A stretch of DNA of 64,000 bases from Steroidobacteraceae bacterium (GCA_017853555.1 JAFMJH010000003.1:1-64000); one strand, 5' to 3'. Shown: positions 35,924 to 46,242, numbered from the stretch's first letter. Notes: generated by a model not told the origin, from the letters alone. Translations and numbers: made by a program.

Positions 35924-36763
35924 TCACACCACCCGGATTTTGGCTGGATCGTAGGGCAATTTGGGCCAGCGCAGCGGCAAGGATTCCAGCTCCTCGCGCA
36001 GTATCTGCGACACCACGAAATCCCGGAACCATTTGCGGTCCGCGGGAATCACGTACCACGGTGCGTGCGAGGTACTGCAACGCCCCAACGCATCGCGATA
36101 GGCGGCGCGATACAGGTTCCATTTGCGACGCTTCTCGAGATCATCGGGGTCGAACTTCCACTGCTTGTCGATCGCGCTCAAGCGCTCTTCGAAGCGCACT
36201 TTCTGTTCGGCGCGACTGATCTGCAGAAAAATCTTCACGACTTTGGTGCTCGACTCGCGCAAGACCTCCTCGAACGAGTTGATGCGCGCGTAGCGCTCGC
36301 TCCAGATCTCCCGCGGCACGAGATTTTCGACGCGCGCGACCAGCACGTCTTCGTAATGCGAGCGATTGAAGACGGCGATCGTGCCGCGCTCGGGCACGCG
36401 CTGGTGGACGCGCCAAAGAAAATCGTGCTGCAAGTCGATGGCGGTGGGTTGTTTGAAAGCGGTGACCGAGCAGCCCTGCGGATTGAAGGCGCCGATCACG
36501 CGCCGGATCGTACTGTCCTTGCCGCCGCCGTCGATCGCCTGCAGGACGATCAGCACCGAATGGCGTCGCTGCGCGAACATCTTGTATTGCAGATCGCGCA
36601 TGCGCTGCAAATTCTCGCCGATCGCCTGCTCGGCCTCGTCGCGACCCCAACCGAAAGTCCGCGCCGCCTCGGCATCGCGCAGCTCGGGTTTTTGACCCGG
36701 GCGCACGCGCAGGAGCGATCGCAAGGCTTCGCGAGCCGTCCGCGCGACGACGCGACGAGTCAC
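35924..36763 (-). CDS. ppk2: Polyphosphate kinase 2 family protein, 279 aa
   Basis: The P-loop [12 protein letters not shown] (Walker A), the lid region and the Walker B-like [13 protein letters not shown] are diagnostic of PPK2, which uses polyphosphate to phosphorylate nucleoside mono- or diphosphates. The single-domain length fits class I or III; the class is not resolved. GTG 36763 overlaps the agmatine deiminase stop (GTGA), an unusual pairing that would couple polyamine precursor metabolism to polyphosphate-driven nucleotide regeneration. Confidence 0.92.
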   Translation of the reverse strand: MTRRVVARTAREALRSLLRVRPGQKPELRDAEAARTFGWGRDEAEQAIGENLQRMRDLQYKMFAQRRHSVLIVLQAIDGGGKDSTIRRVIGAFNPQGCSVTAFKQPTAIDLQHDFLWRVHQRVPERGTIAVFNRSHYEDVLVARVENLVPREIWSERYARINSFEEVLRESSTKVVKIFLQISRAEQKVRFEERLSAIDKQWKFDPDDLEKRRKWNLYRAAYRDALGRCSTSHAPWYVIPADRKWFRDFVVSQILREELESLPLRWPKLPYDPAKIRVV

Positions 36764-37863
36764 GCCGCGGCTCCGCGTGGAATCTGTTGCGTGATGCAGT
36801 GGATGTTGCCGCCGCCGAGCAGAATCTCGCGCGCCGCCACGCCGACGACCTTGCGATGCGGAAATGCTTTGCGCAGCACGGCAAGCGCCGCCGCATCCGT
36901 TTTGCGATCGAGCAGCGGCATCACCACGCCGCCGTTGGCGATGTAGAAGTTCACGTAACTCGCCGCCAGGCGCTCGCCGGCGCGCCGACGTTTCGCGTCC
37001 ACGTTTTTGCGCACCCCGGCGGCCTCGCGGGCGGTGCTGCGCAAAGGCCCGGGCATCGGCAGGCGGTGCACGCGAAAGCGCTCGCCACGCGCATCGCGCT
37101 CATCCATCAGACGCGCATACGCATCGGCGGAGATCCGATATTGCGGATCGCGCGGGTCATCGCAACCGGCGAGCAACACCACGCCGGGCGCCGCGAAACA
37201 CGCGAGGTTGTCGACGTGACCGTCGGTCTCGTCGCCGAACACGCCGTCGCCGAGCCACACGATCTTGCGCGCGCCGGTATAGGCGAGCAACAAAGATTCG
37301 ATGCGTTTGCGACCGAGCCGGGGATTGCGATTCGGATTGAGCAGACACTGCTCCGTCACGAGCAGAGTGCCCGCACCGTCGCTGTGGATGGCCCCACCCT
37401 CGCACACCATGGGCGCGCGATAGCGAGCGAATCGTTCGACCTCGAGTACTTTGCCCGCGACCTGCTCGTCGCGATCCCAGGGCGCATACAAACCGCCGTT
37501 GAAACCACCCCAGGCATTGAAGCGCCAATCTACGCCACGTACCTCGCCCCGACGATCGAGGACGCAGGTCGGCCCGACGTCGCGCATCCACGCATCATCG
37601 CTCGTGAGCTCGACGACGCGGATCGACGCATCGAGCACCGCGCGTGCGCCGGCGTACGCCGCCGCCGAGGCGCCGACCGTCACCGGTTCGAAACGTCCGA
37701 TCGCGCGCGCGACGGCCGCGAAGGCGCGCTGCGCCGGACGCGCCTCGTCCCGCCAGTTGTCGGTGCGCTCGGGCCACAACATCCAGCAACCGCGGTGCGG
37801 CTCGAATTCGCCCGGCATCCGGAAACCGTCCGCCAGAGGCGTGGATCGCAAGGTCATGGTCAT
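36760..37863 (-). CDS. aguA: Agmatine deiminase, 367 aa
   Basis: It converts agmatine to N-carbamoylputrescine and ammonia. The guanidino-group-modifying fold shows the N-terminal [20 protein letters not shown] segment, [17 protein letters not shown] and the catalytic Cys356 in [14 protein letters not shown] 37863 is chosen: TAGAAT ends 7 nt upstream and the resulting length equals that of Pseudomonas AguA. Alternatives are 37857 and 37872. No aguB (N-carbamoylputrescine amidase) is in the window. The potF-potI and puu genes lie 5-13 kb away. Confidence 0.93.
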   Translation of the reverse strand: MTMTLRSTPLADGFRMPGEFEPHRGCWMLWPERTDNWRDEARPAQRAFAAVARAIGRFEPVTVGASAAAYAGARAVLDASIRVVELTSDDAWMRDVGPTCVLDRRGEVRGVDWRFNAWGGFNGGLYAPWDRDEQVAGKVLEVERFARYRAPMVCEGGAIHSDGAGTLLVTEQCLLNPNRNPRLGRKRIESLLLAYTGARKIVWLGDGVFGDETDGHVDNLACFAAPGVVLLAGCDDPRDPQYRISADAYARLMDERDARGERFRVHRLPMPGPLRSTAREAAGVRKNVDAKRRRAGERLAASYVNFYIANGGVVMPLLDRKTDAAALAVLRKAFPHRKVVGVAAREILLGGGNIHCITQQIPRGAAA

Positions 37864-37870
37864 GAAAGAC

Positions 37871-37876
37871 ATTCTA
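37871..37876 (-). promoter_or_regulatory. Putative -10 box of a leaderless aguA promoter
   Basis: On the minus strand TAGAAT is followed by GTCTTTC and ATG 37863. The hexamer lies about 40 bp from the divergent icd promoter element. Confidence 0.45.
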
Positions 37877-37913
37877 GCGAAGCGCTCGGGGCGCCGGCGA
37901 TGCGGCCCCGCTG

Positions 37914-37922
37914 TGCTAGCAT
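37914..37922 (+). promoter_or_regulatory. Possible extended -10 of icd
   Basis: TGCTAGCAT, identical to the nine bases before fixL, precedes a 40-nt leader with AAGGAG at 37946-37951. No clear -35. Confidence 0.4.
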
Positions 37923-37962
37923 TTCGGCGCTGAAAATCGTTCCTCAAGGAGAACCATCCATC

Positions 37963-39270
37963 ATGTCGACGCCTGCCAAGGTCACGCTGACCCCGCCTGC
38001 GGGGGGCGCGAAGATTTCCATCCAGAACGGCAAGTTGCACGTTCCGGACAACCCCATCATCCCCTTCATCGAGGGTGACGGTACCGGCGCCGACATCTGG
38101 CGCTCGAGCGTCCGCGTGATCGACGGCGCCGTGGCCAAGGCCTACGGCGGCAAGCGCAAGATCCACTGGCTCGAGGTCTACGCCGGCGAAAAATCGCACA
38201 AACAATTCAACACCTGGCTGCCGGACGAGACCGTCGCGGCCTGCCGCGAATATCTGGTGTCGATCAAAGGCCCGCTCACCACGCCGATCGGCGGCGGCAT
38301 CCGCTCGCTGAACGTGGCGCTGCGCCAGCTGCTCGACCTCTACGTTTGCCTGCGTCCGGTGCGCTGGTTCAAGGGCGTGCCTTCGCCGGTCAAAGCCCCG
38401 GAAAAAGTCGACATGGTGATCTTCCGCGAGAACACCGAAGACATCTACGCCGGCATCGAATTCGAACAAGGCACCGAAGAGAACAAGAAATTCCTCGAAC
38501 TCTTCAAAGCCAATTTTCCGAAGGCGTACGCGAAAATCCGCTTCCCGAACACCTCGGGCATCGGCATCAAGCCGGTGTCGCAGGAAGGCACCGAGCGCCT
38601 CTTCAAAGCGGCCGTCGAATACGCCATCGCCAACCAGCGCAAGAGCGTGACGATCGTCCACAAGGGCAACATCCAGAAGTTCACCGAAGGCGCGTTCCGC
38701 AACTGGTCGTACGCGCTCGCCGAGCGCGACTTCCCGGGCCAGACCTACGGCTGGGAACAGTGGGAGCGCACCAAAGCGGCGCAGGGTGAAAAAGCGGCGA
38801 ACGCCGAGATGGACGCGGCCAAAAAAGCCGGCAAAGTCATCATCAAAGATGCGATCGCGGACATCACGCTGCAGCAAGTGCTCACGCGACCGGACGAGTT
38901 CGACGTGCTCGCGACCTGCAACCTGAACGGTGACTATCTCTCCGACGCGCTGGCGGCGCAGGTCGGCGGCATCGGCATCGCGCCGGGCGCCAACATCAAC
39001 TACGTCACGGGTCATGCGGTGTTCGAAGCGACGCACGGCACCGCGCCGAAGTACGCCAACCTCGACAAGGTCAACCCGGGTTCGGTGATCCTCTCGGGCG
39101 AGATGATGCTGCGTTACATGGGCTGGACCGAAGCGGCCGATGCGATCATCGGCGCGATGGACCGCACCATCGGCCAGAAGACCGTCACCTACGACTTCGC
39201 CCGCCTCATGGAAGGCGCCACCGAGGTCAAGTGCAGCGAATTCGGCGACGCGCTGATTCGCAATCTTTGA
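37963..39270 (+). CDS. icd: NADP-dependent isocitrate dehydrogenase, 435 aa
   Basis: A TCA-cycle enzyme of the E. coli type. Ser115 within [12 protein letters not shown] is the site phosphorylated by AceK in homologues; the [31 protein letters not shown] and [10 protein letters not shown] motifs are present. An AAGGAG lies 11 nt before ATG 37963. aceK follows directly, so the flux switch between the TCA cycle and glyoxylate shunt is encoded as a pair. Confidence 0.97.
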   Translation: MSTPAKVTLTPPAGGAKISIQNGKLHVPDNPIIPFIEGDGTGADIWRSSVRVIDGAVAKAYGGKRKIHWLEVYAGEKSHKQFNTWLPDETVAACREYLVSIKGPLTTPIGGGIRSLNVALRQLLDLYVCLRPVRWFKGVPSPVKAPEKVDMVIFRENTEDIYAGIEFEQGTEENKKFLELFKANFPKAYAKIRFPNTSGIGIKPVSQEGTERLFKAAVEYAIANQRKSVTIVHKGNIQKFTEGAFRNWSYALAERDFPGQTYGWEQWERTKAAQGEKAANAEMDAAKKAGKVIIKDAIADITLQQVLTRPDEFDVLATCNLNGDYLSDALAAQVGGIGIAPGANINYVTGHAVFEATHGTAPKYANLDKVNPGSVILSGEMMLRYMGWTEAADAIIGAMDRTIGQKTVTYDFARLMEGATEVKCSEFGDALIRNL

Positions 39271-39282
39271 CGGAACCACGCG

Positions 39283-41010
39283 GTGACCGCCGACGCTATC
39301 GTTCTCGCTAGCGCTCGGCGGATCGCCGCGGCTTTCGCGGACTACAACGCCGAGTTCCGCGACATCACCCGACGCGCCGCGCTGCGCTTCGAGACGCGCG
39401 ACTGGCACGGCACGCAAAAAGACGCCGTCGAGCGCATCGAACTCTACGATCGCGCCGTCGACCACACCGTGCTGCAGCTGCGCAATTTCCTCGGCGAACA
39501 GGTGCTCGATCGGCCGCTGTGGCGGGCGATTCGCGATCGCTATGCCGACGACATCGCCGGCTACGCGGACGCGGCGTTCGACCGCACGTTCTTCAGTTCG
39601 GTCTCCCGCCGCCTGTTCGGCACCATCGGTTCGGCCAACGACATCGAATTCGCGGCCGATGGTCTCGAACCGCTTGCCGGCGCCGGCCAGCGCCCCGAGA
39701 CGCAGATCTACGTCAACCGCGGCCGCCTCGACATGCTGGTCGAAGAGCTGCTGGCGGGCATGCGGCTGCGCTGCAGCTGGGTCGATCTCGACAAAAGCGT
39801 GCAGCATGTCGTCAATGAAATCCACGCGCGGATCGACGACGCAGGCCTCGGCCGCCGTGTGCGCTCGATCGAAGTATTGCGGCCCGTGTTCTATCAAAGC
39901 ACTCGCGCCTACCTGGTCGGTCGACTGGAAACCGATCTCGGGCACGCACCGCTCGCACTCGCGTTGCAACACACGGAACGGGGACTCTCGATCGATGCCG
40001 TGATGTTGGACGAGAACGACATCAGCGTCGTGTTCGGCTTCACACGTTCCTATTTCCACGTCGACCTCGAACGCGTGGTCGATGCGGTCGTCTTCCTGCG
40101 CCGCCTTCTGCCGCGCAAACCTTTGAGCGAGATTTTCACGGTCCTCGGCCGCGCCAAGCAGGGCAAGACCGAGCGCTACCGCGAGCTCGTCCGCCACCTC
40201 GGAGACTCCGACGATCTGTTCGCGCACGCGCCGGGCGAACGCGGGCTCGTCATGGTGTGCTTCACCTTGCCCTCGCTCGATCTGGTGTTCAAGCTGATTC
40301 GCGACCGCTTCCCGCCCGTGAAGAACGTGCTGCGCCAGGACGTGCTCGACAAATACAAATTCGTGTTCAAGCATGATCGCGCCGGTCGGCTCGTCGATGC
40401 GCAGGAGTTCAAGCGCGTACGCTTGCCCAAAAACAGATTCGCGCCGGAATTGCTCGAAGAGCTCGCCACCGAAACCGCAGAGACGGTGCATACCGACGGC
40501 GACGATCTCATCTTCGACCACATGTACGTCGAACGTCGCATGGTGCCGCTCAACCTTTATTTGCGCGAAGCGCCGCAGGACGCCGCCGAGCGTGCGGTGC
40601 TCGATTATGGGCAGGCGATTCGTGATCTGGCCTGCTCCAACATTTTCGCGGGTGATTTGCTTTTGAAGAACTTCGGCGTGACGCGTCACGGCCGCGTGAT
40701 CTTTTACGACTACGACGAACTGTGTCGCGTCACCGATTGCCGCTTTCGCGACGTCCCCGTCGCAGGCAACGACGAAGACGACATGCGCGGCGAAGCCTGG
40801 TTCTACGTCGCGGACAACGACGTCTTTCCCGAAACCTTCCTCAACTTTCTCGCCTTCGACGATGCGCAGCGCGACCTGTTTTTGCGCGCGCACGGGGACG
40901 TGCTCACGGCCGACTATTGGCGCGGCATCCAGCACCGCGTCGGCGCCGGCGAGATTCTGGAAGTGCTCCCCTATCGGCCGCGCCGGCCGGGCCTGTCGCT
41001 CACGCCTTGA
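39283..41010 (+). CDS. aceK: Isocitrate dehydrogenase kinase/phosphatase, 575 aa
   Basis: A bifunctional enzyme that inactivates Icd by phosphorylation and reverses it. The ATP-binding segment FTVLGRAKQGKTERYREL begins at residue 285, and the C-terminal half contains DKYKFVFKHDRAGR and LLKNFGVTRHGRVIFYDYDE. Length matches the family. GTG 39283 is 12 nt after icd. In E. coli aceK follows aceBA; here it follows its substrate gene. The 3' end overlaps the convergent PLP enzyme by 11 nt. Confidence 0.96.
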   Translation: MTADAIVLASARRIAAAFADYNAEFRDITRRAALRFETRDWHGTQKDAVERIELYDRAVDHTVLQLRNFLGEQVLDRPLWRAIRDRYADDIAGYADAAFDRTFFSSVSRRLFGTIGSANDIEFAADGLEPLAGAGQRPETQIYVNRGRLDMLVEELLAGMRLRCSWVDLDKSVQHVVNEIHARIDDAGLGRRVRSIEVLRPVFYQSTRAYLVGRLETDLGHAPLALALQHTERGLSIDAVMLDENDISVVFGFTRSYFHVDLERVVDAVVFLRRLLPRKPLSEIFTVLGRAKQGKTERYRELVRHLGDSDDLFAHAPGERGLVMVCFTLPSLDLVFKLIRDRFPPVKNVLRQDVLDKYKFVFKHDRAGRLVDAQEFKRVRLPKNRFAPELLEELATETAETVHTDGDDLIFDHMYVERRMVPLNLYLREAPQDAAERAVLDYGQAIRDLACSNIFAGDLLLKNFGVTRHGRVIFYDYDELCRVTDCRFRDVPVAGNDEDDMRGEAWFYVADNDVFPETFLNFLAFDDAQRDLFLRAHGDVLTADYWRGIQHRVGAGEILEVLPYRPRRPGLSLTP

Positions 41011-42166
41011 GCAGCGCCTGCTCGAGATCGGCCAGCAAGTCGGCCGGATCCTCGATCCCGATCGACAGCCGGATGCTCCCGTCGCGAATGTCGCTCCATT
41101 CGCGCTCCTGCGGCGACAGGTCTTTTCCGCCCATCATCTGCGGCGGCACGATCAAAGATTCGGTGGAGCCGAGACTCGCCGTGTTGGCGAACAGCGCGAG
41201 CGCCTCGGCAAAGCGACGACCCGCCTCGGCGCCTGCACGCAGGTCGAACGTGACGACGACGCCGAAATCCCGCATCTGTTTGCTCGCCAGCGCATGAAAC
41301 CGATTCTCCGGCAGCCCCGGATAGCGCACGTTCACGACCTCCGGACGCGCCGCCAGCCACTGCGCCACCGCGAGCGCGTTCGCGCTCTGCGCTCGATAGC
41401 GTACGAAATAGGTCTTCATGCCGCGCACCATGAGCGAGGCGGAATGCGGATCGAGCTGTGAACCGAGTTGCCTGAATTCGGCGCGCACCCGCCGCATCGT
41501 CTCGCCGTTGCCGATCACCGCGCCACCCATGACATCACCGGCGCCGGTGGCGAACTTGGTGAGGCTGTGGATGAACAAATCGACGTCGTACTCGCCGTGC
41601 TGATGGAACCCGGCGAAGGTGTTGTCGAGCACCGTGAGCGCTCCGTGCCGGCGCGCCGCCGCCGTGATGAACGCGAGATCCGCCACCTTGGTGACCGGAT
41701 TGGTCGGGCTTTCGAAAATGACGAGCCGCGTCGGCGTGCCCGCGAGCACCTGCTCGATGCCGGCGTGATCCTCGATCGAGCGCATGGTCGAACGCACGCC
41801 GAACCGCGCCAGAAACTGCCGCAGCAGTTGCCGCGTCGGCGTATACCCTTCGGCGAAGTGCAATACGTGATCGCCTGCTTGCGTGAGCGCGATCAGCGTC
41901 TGCGCGATCGCGTTGACGCCCGATGCGCAGGTGACGCAATCATCGCGGCGCTGCAATCCGGCGAGCAACAACTCGAGTTGTCGCACCGTCGGGTTCGACA
42001 CTCGCGAATAGAAATAACCGTCGCGCTCGCCGCGTATCATCCGCAGCGAATCGTCGATGCTGTCGAATTCCCATTTGACGTTCTCGTAGACCGGGAACAA
42101 CAGCGAATGGTTGTCCTGCGGCAACGGGGGCAGCGGCGGATGGTTGACGCGCGTTTCGTCTTTCAT
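41000..42166 (-). CDS. Trans-sulfuration-type PLP enzyme (Cys/Met metabolism family), 388 aa
   Basis: A cystathionine gamma-synthase/beta-lyase fold with YSRVSNPTVRQLE near the N-terminus and the PLP lysine in HSLTKFATGAGDVMGG. The common GHSD after the lysine is GAGD here. It may act as cystathionine lyase/synthase or methionine gamma-lyase; specificity is open. ATG 42166 has TACAAT 7 nt upstream, which suggests its own leaderless promoter behind the potI stop. Confidence 0.87.
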   Translation of the reverse strand: MKDETRVNHPPLPPLPQDNHSLLFPVYENVKWEFDSIDDSLRMIRGERDGYFYSRVSNPTVRQLELLLAGLQRRDDCVTCASGVNAIAQTLIALTQAGDHVLHFAEGYTPTRQLLRQFLARFGVRSTMRSIEDHAGIEQVLAGTPTRLVIFESPTNPVTKVADLAFITAAARRHGALTVLDNTFAGFHQHGEYDVDLFIHSLTKFATGAGDVMGGAVIGNGETMRRVRAEFRQLGSQLDPHSASLMVRGMKTYFVRYRAQSANALAVAQWLAARPEVVNVRYPGLPENRFHALASKQMRDFGVVVTFDLRAGAEAGRRFAEALALFANTASLGSTESLIVPPQMMGGKDLSPQEREWSDIRDGSIRLSIGIEDPADLLADLEQALLKA

Positions 42167-42173
42167 GGCCCGG

Positions 42174-42179
42174 ATTGTA
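42174..42179 (-). promoter_or_regulatory. Putative -10 box of a leaderless promoter, PLP enzyme
   Basis: On the minus strand GGTACAATCCGGGCC is followed at once by ATG 42166. Nearly the same block, GGTACAATTTGGGCC, precedes the puuC start, with identical 7-nt spacing. Confidence 0.5.
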
Positions 42180-42195
42180 CCGTCCGGACCCGGGC

Positions 42196-43038
42196 TCAAC
42201 CGCCCGCGGCGCGGGCCATTTGTTCCTCGCGTTGGCGCTGACGCTCGCGGCGCCGCATCCACAGCGTCGAGCAGACGACGCACACGGCAACGATCAACAC
42301 CATGAGGCTTGCCAGCGCGTTGATGTCGGGACTGACCCCGAGACGCACTTTGGAAAACACCACCATGGGCAAGGTCGAGGCACTCGGGCCGGCCACGAAC
42401 TGCGAAATCACGACGTCATCCCACGACAACGTGAAGGCCAACAACCACCCCGACACGATCGCCGGCAGAATCAGCGGCAGCGTGATCCGCCAGAATACCG
42501 TCGCCGGCCGCGCGCCCAAATCGAGCGCCGCCTCTTCCAAAGAATCGTCGAAGCCCGCGAGGCGCGACTGCACGACCACCGTGACGTAGGCCAGGCAAAA
42601 CGTGATGTGCGCCAGCGTGATGGTGAGGAAGCCGCGCCCGTCCGGCCAGCCGATCGCCTGCTCGAGCGCGACGAACAACAGCAGGATGGACAAACCGGTG
42701 ATCACCTCGGGCATGACCAGAGGCGCGGTCGTCATCGCGGACAGGAAAGCACGACCGCGAAACGGACCAAAGCGCGCCAGCGCGAGTCCCGCGAGCGTAC
42801 CGAGCACCACGGCACCGGTGGCCGTCGCGGCGGCGATTTCGATCGACAAACGTGCGGCACCGAGGATTTGCGCATTGTCGAGCAGCGCCGCGTACCACTT
42901 GAGGGTCGGCGAATTCGCCGCGTCCCACACGGTGACGAGCCGGGAATTGTTGAAGGAGAAGACCACCATCGACAGGATGGGGATGTACAAAAACCCCAAA
43001 CCCAGCACGAGCATGGTGTTGCGAAACCGCCCGTTCAT
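42196..43038 (-). CDS. potI: Polyamine ABC transporter permease (PotI/PotC type), 280 aa
   Basis: An inner-membrane permease with six helices and the ABC-coupling EAA motif (LEEAALDLGARPATVFWRITLPLILPAI). ATG 43038 overlaps the potH stop (ATGA). The domain order potF-potG-potH-potI equals the E. coli putrescine importer. Confidence 0.92.
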   Translation of the reverse strand: MNGRFRNTMLVLGLGFLYIPILSMVVFSFNNSRLVTVWDAANSPTLKWYAALLDNAQILGAARLSIEIAAATATGAVVLGTLAGLALARFGPFRGRAFLSAMTTAPLVMPEVITGLSILLLFVALEQAIGWPDGRGFLTITLAHITFCLAYVTVVVQSRLAGFDDSLEEAALDLGARPATVFWRITLPLILPAIVSGWLLAFTLSWDDVVISQFVAGPSASTLPMVVFSKVRLGVSPDINALASLMVLIVAVCVVCSTLWMRRRERQRQREEQMARAAGG

Positions 43039-43976
43039 CGTCGCGCCGCCTCGAGCTCGCGGTTCTGGTAACGCTGGAAGAGCATGATGGGCGCAAGCAG
43101 CACGACCAGCAGCACGATCGCCACCGCGCTCGCCACCGGCCAGTCGCGATTGGCAAAGAATTCGTCGGACAGCACGCGCCCGATCATCAGTTGATCCGAA
43201 CGCCCGAGCAACGACGGGATCACGTACTCGCCCACCGCCGGGATGAACACCAGCAGACAACCGGCCACGACGCCCGGCAACGACAACGGCAGCGTGACGC
43301 GCAGAAAGGTGGTGACCGGTCGGGCACCGAGATCCGCTGCCGCCTCGAGCAGCGTGAGATCGTGTTTCTCGAGGTTCGAGTACAGCGGCAGGATCATGAA
43401 CGGCAGATAGGAATAGACGATGCCGACGTACACCGCGAAATCCGTATACAGCAGGCTCAAGGGCTGATCGATGAGCCCAGCCGCCAGCAGCGCGTTGTTG
43501 ATCACGCCATCCGTCTTCAGCAATCCGACCCAGGCGTACACGCGCAGCAGGAACGAGGTCCAGAACGGCAGCATGATGAGCATCAACAGCAAGTTGCGCG
43601 TCGACTCGCGCGCCCGCGCGATCGCATAGGCCATCGGATAGCCGATCAGCAGGCACAGCAGCGTCGATACCGCCGCCACCTTGAGCGAATAGAGGAAGGT
43701 GGAGAAATACAGGCTGTCGGTGAGCAGATAGCCGTAGTTGCCAAGATTGAAAATCGCGACCATTCGCGAACCGTCCGCCGCCTGCTCGAACAGCGGTGCA
43801 TAGGGGGGCATCGCGAGCCGCACTTCCGAAAACGAAATCTTGAAGACGATCAGGAACGGGACGACGAAGAACAGCAGCAACCACAGGTACGGTATGCCGA
43901 TGACGAGATTGCGACCTCTGACGCGCGCGAGCAGCCCGCGCGCGCGTCGATCGAGTCTGGCGAACGCGTCGGACAT
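43035..43976 (-). CDS. potH: Polyamine ABC transporter permease (PotH/PotB type), 313 aa
   Basis: A permease with an N-terminal extension, six membrane helices and the EAA loop (LLEAAADLGARPVTTFLRVTLPLSLPGV). ATG 43976 follows the potG stop by 2 nt; an upstream ATG at 44015 would overlap potG by 37 nt and is less likely. It pairs with PotI to form the import channel. Confidence 0.92.
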   Translation of the reverse strand: MSDAFARLDRRARGLLARVRGRNLVIGIPYLWLLLFFVVPFLIVFKISFSEVRLAMPPYAPLFEQAADGSRMVAIFNLGNYGYLLTDSLYFSTFLYSLKVAAVSTLLCLLIGYPMAYAIARARESTRNLLLMLIMLPFWTSFLLRVYAWVGLLKTDGVINNALLAAGLIDQPLSLLYTDFAVYVGIVYSYLPFMILPLYSNLEKHDLTLLEAAADLGARPVTTFLRVTLPLSLPGVVAGCLLVFIPAVGEYVIPSLLGRSDQLMIGRVLSDEFFANRDWPVASAVAIVLLVVLLAPIMLFQRYQNRELEAARR

Positions 43977-43978
43977 CG

Positions 43979-45091
43979 TCAGTTCGTCAACACGACCGGA
44001 CTCGAGGGATGCCACGCCAGATGCACGCGCTCGTCCCAGACGATGCGATCTTCCGCGTGGCGCTCGACGTTGGGCGCCGTCACTCTCACCACGCGCCCGC
44101 CGTCGAGCCGCACGAGATACACCGACACGTCACCCATGTAGGCGATCTCGATCACGACACCCTGCGCACGATTCTCGCCGGAGGCCGGCGGGGTGCGACT
44201 CATCAGGATCTTCTCGGGCCGGATGGCGACGCATACCTCGGCATCAGGCGCCGCACTGATGCCATGGCTCACGAACACCGGCGCCTCGAGTTCGCCGCAG
44301 CGGATGCGCACGTGGTCCGGCTCATCGTCCACCAGTCGACCTTCGAAAAGATTGACCGAGCCTATGAAATCCGCCACGAACCGCGAGCTCGGAAACTCGT
44401 AGATGTCGGTCGGCGTACCGACCTGCACGATCTGGCCCTTGTTCATGACGCCGATGCGCGTGGCGAGCGTCATCGCCTCCTCCTGATCGTGCGTGACCAC
44501 GATGAAGGTGACACCGAGTTTTTCCTGCAGATTGATGAGCTCGAACTGCGTTTGCTCGCGCAGTTTCTTGTCGAGCGCTCCGAGCGGTTCGTCGAGCAAC
44601 AAAAGTTTCGGGCGCTTGACGAGCGCGCGCGCCAACGCGACACGCTGCCGCTGACCGCCCGACAATTGGTGCGGCTTGCGATGGGCGAACGCACCGAGTT
44701 GCACGATGTCGAGCATCTCGGCGACACGCTGCGCGGTTTCAGCCTTGGGCAATCCTTCCTGTTCGAGACCGAAGGCGACGTTCCGCTCGACCGTCATGTG
44801 CGGAAACAGCGCATAGGACTGGAACATCATGTTGACCGGCCGCTCGTACGGCGGGATCGACGCCATGTCCTGACCGTCGATCAGAATGCGCCCGGAGGTC
44901 GGCATCTCGAACCCCGCCAGCATGCGCAGCAACGTGGTTTTGCCGCAGCCGGACCCGCCGAGGAGACAGAAAATCTCGCCCTTGTAGATGCTGAGCGAGA
45001 CCTGATCGACCGCCACGAAGTCGCCGAAGCGCTTCGTGACGGATTCGATCCGGACGTACTCGCGAGTGCGGTCGACTTGTTTTTCCGCCAT
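43979..45091 (-). CDS. potG: Polyamine ABC transporter ATP-binding protein, 370 aa
   Basis: An ABC ATPase with Walker A GGSGCGKTT, Q-loop FQSYALFPHMTV, signature LSGGQRQR, Walker B LLLLDEPLGALD and the H-loop THDQEEA. A C-terminal TOBE domain (about 290-370) is typical of PotA/PotG/MalK regulators. It lies 8 nt after potF in the transcribed direction. Confidence 0.94.
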   Translation of the reverse strand: MAEKQVDRTREYVRIESVTKRFGDFVAVDQVSLSIYKGEIFCLLGGSGCGKTTLLRMLAGFEMPTSGRILIDGQDMASIPPYERPVNMMFQSYALFPHMTVERNVAFGLEQEGLPKAETAQRVAEMLDIVQLGAFAHRKPHQLSGGQRQRVALARALVKRPKLLLLDEPLGALDKKLREQTQFELINLQEKLGVTFIVVTHDQEEAMTLATRIGVMNKGQIVQVGTPTDIYEFPSSRFVADFIGSVNLFEGRLVDDEPDHVRIRCGELEAPVFVSHGISAAPDAEVCVAIRPEKILMSRTPPASGENRAQGVVIEIAYMGDVSVYLVRLDGGRVVRVTAPNVERHAEDRIVWDERVHLAWHPSSPVVLTN

Positions 45092-45099
45092 GCCCAGGC

Positions 45100-46242
45100 T
45101 TACTGCCCGGTTTTCACACGCGTCCACGAGCGTGTCAAAAGACGGTTGAACTCCGGCGACTCCGGCAGATCGGGCACGAGCTTCTGCATCATCGCCTCGG
45201 AGGGATAGACGTTCGGGTTGCCGGTGACCGATGCGTCGATCATCGACTTCGAAGCCGCGTTGCCGTTGGCGTACTGGATGAAGTTGCTGTTCTTGGCGGC
45301 GACATCCGCGCGCAGCAGATAGTTGATGAACAGGTGCGCGTTCTTCGGGTGCTTCGCATCTTTGGGAATGGCAAGCTGGTCGAAGAACATCACCGCGCCT
45401 TCCTTCGGCACGTTGTAGGAAATCTCGACGCCGTTCTTGGCCGACTCGGCACGCGACTTGGCTTGCAATACGTCGCCTGACCAACCGAGCGCGAGACAAG
45501 CCTCGCCGTTCGCGAGTGCTTCGATGTAGGCCGAAGAATTGAAGTTGCGGATGTACTTGCGCACCGACAGCAGCACTTTCTCGGCGGCAGCGAGATCTTC
45601 GGGCTTTTCGCTGTTCGCGTCCTTGCCGAGATAAATCAGCACCGTACCCAGAACTTCTGACGGCGCATCGAGCAGCATCACCCCGCAATCGGCGAATTTC
45701 GAAACGATCTTCGGGTCGTAGAACATCGCGAAGCTGTCGACCGGGGCGTTCGGCATGCGCTCCTTGATTTTCTTGACGTTGTACCCGACACCCGAGGTGC
45801 CCCACATGTAGTTCACCGAGTGCGCGTTGTCCGTATCGAACGCCTTGGCGACGCGCCCGGCGATCGCCGGATCGGCGTTGCCCAGATTGCTCAGCTGCGA
45901 TTTGTCGAGCGTCGAATGCACGCCCGCCTTGATTTGGCGATACAGGAACGAACCGGAGGGCACGACCAGGTCGTAACCCGTATTGCCGGCGAGCAACTTC
46001 GTCTCGAGCATCTCGTTCGAATCGAAGACGTCGTAATTGACCTTGATGCCGGTTTCTTTGGTGAACGCGGCGATGACGCCCGGCTCGATGTAGTCGGACC
46101 AGTTGTAGACGTTCAGCACCTTCTCTTCGGGTGCATTGGCGGTCGCCTCGGCGGATTTGTCGGCCGCGGGCTTGCCGCTGCAGGCAGCGAGCGTAAACGC
46201 AATCAATACGGCCGCGGCCGCGCGAACGGGAACGTTGATCAC
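45100..46242 (-). CDS. potF: Putrescine/spermidine-binding lipoprotein, 380 aa
   Basis: A periplasmic binding protein of the PotD/PotF family with lipobox LAAC (Cys about 21) and the NVYNWSDYIEPGVIAAF opening, in which the W-x-D-Y site contacts the amine. Start is GTG 46242 with GGGAG 9 nt before it. Substrate is assigned from family and from the flanking puu genes. It is the first gene of the potFGHI unit, 115 bp after puuA. Confidence 0.92.
   Translation of the reverse strand: MINVPVRAAAAVLIAFTLAACSGKPAADKSAEATANAPEEKVLNVYNWSDYIEPGVIAAFTKETGIKVNYDVFDSNEMLETKLLAGNTGYDLVVPSGSFLYRQIKAGVHSTLDKSQLSNLGNADPAIAGRVAKAFDTDNAHSVNYMWGTSGVGYNVKKIKERMPNAPVDSFAMFYDPKIVSKFADCGVMLLDAPSEVLGTVLIYLGKDANSEKPEDLAAAEKVLLSVRKYIRNFNSSAYIEALANGEACLALGWSGDVLQAKSRAESAKNGVEISYNVPKEGAVMFFDQLAIPKDAKHPKNAHLFINYLLRADVAAKNSNFIQYANGNAASKSMIDASVTGNPNVYPSEAMMQKLVPDLPESPEFNRLLTRSWTRVKTGQ

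Noticed and set aside
37873-40935. Thousand-residue N-terminal extension of the aguA frame, antisense to icd and aceK
   Set aside because: It is opposite to two clear conserved enzymes and has low-complexity, Arg/Glu/Val-rich composition typical of antisense frames in high-GC DNA.
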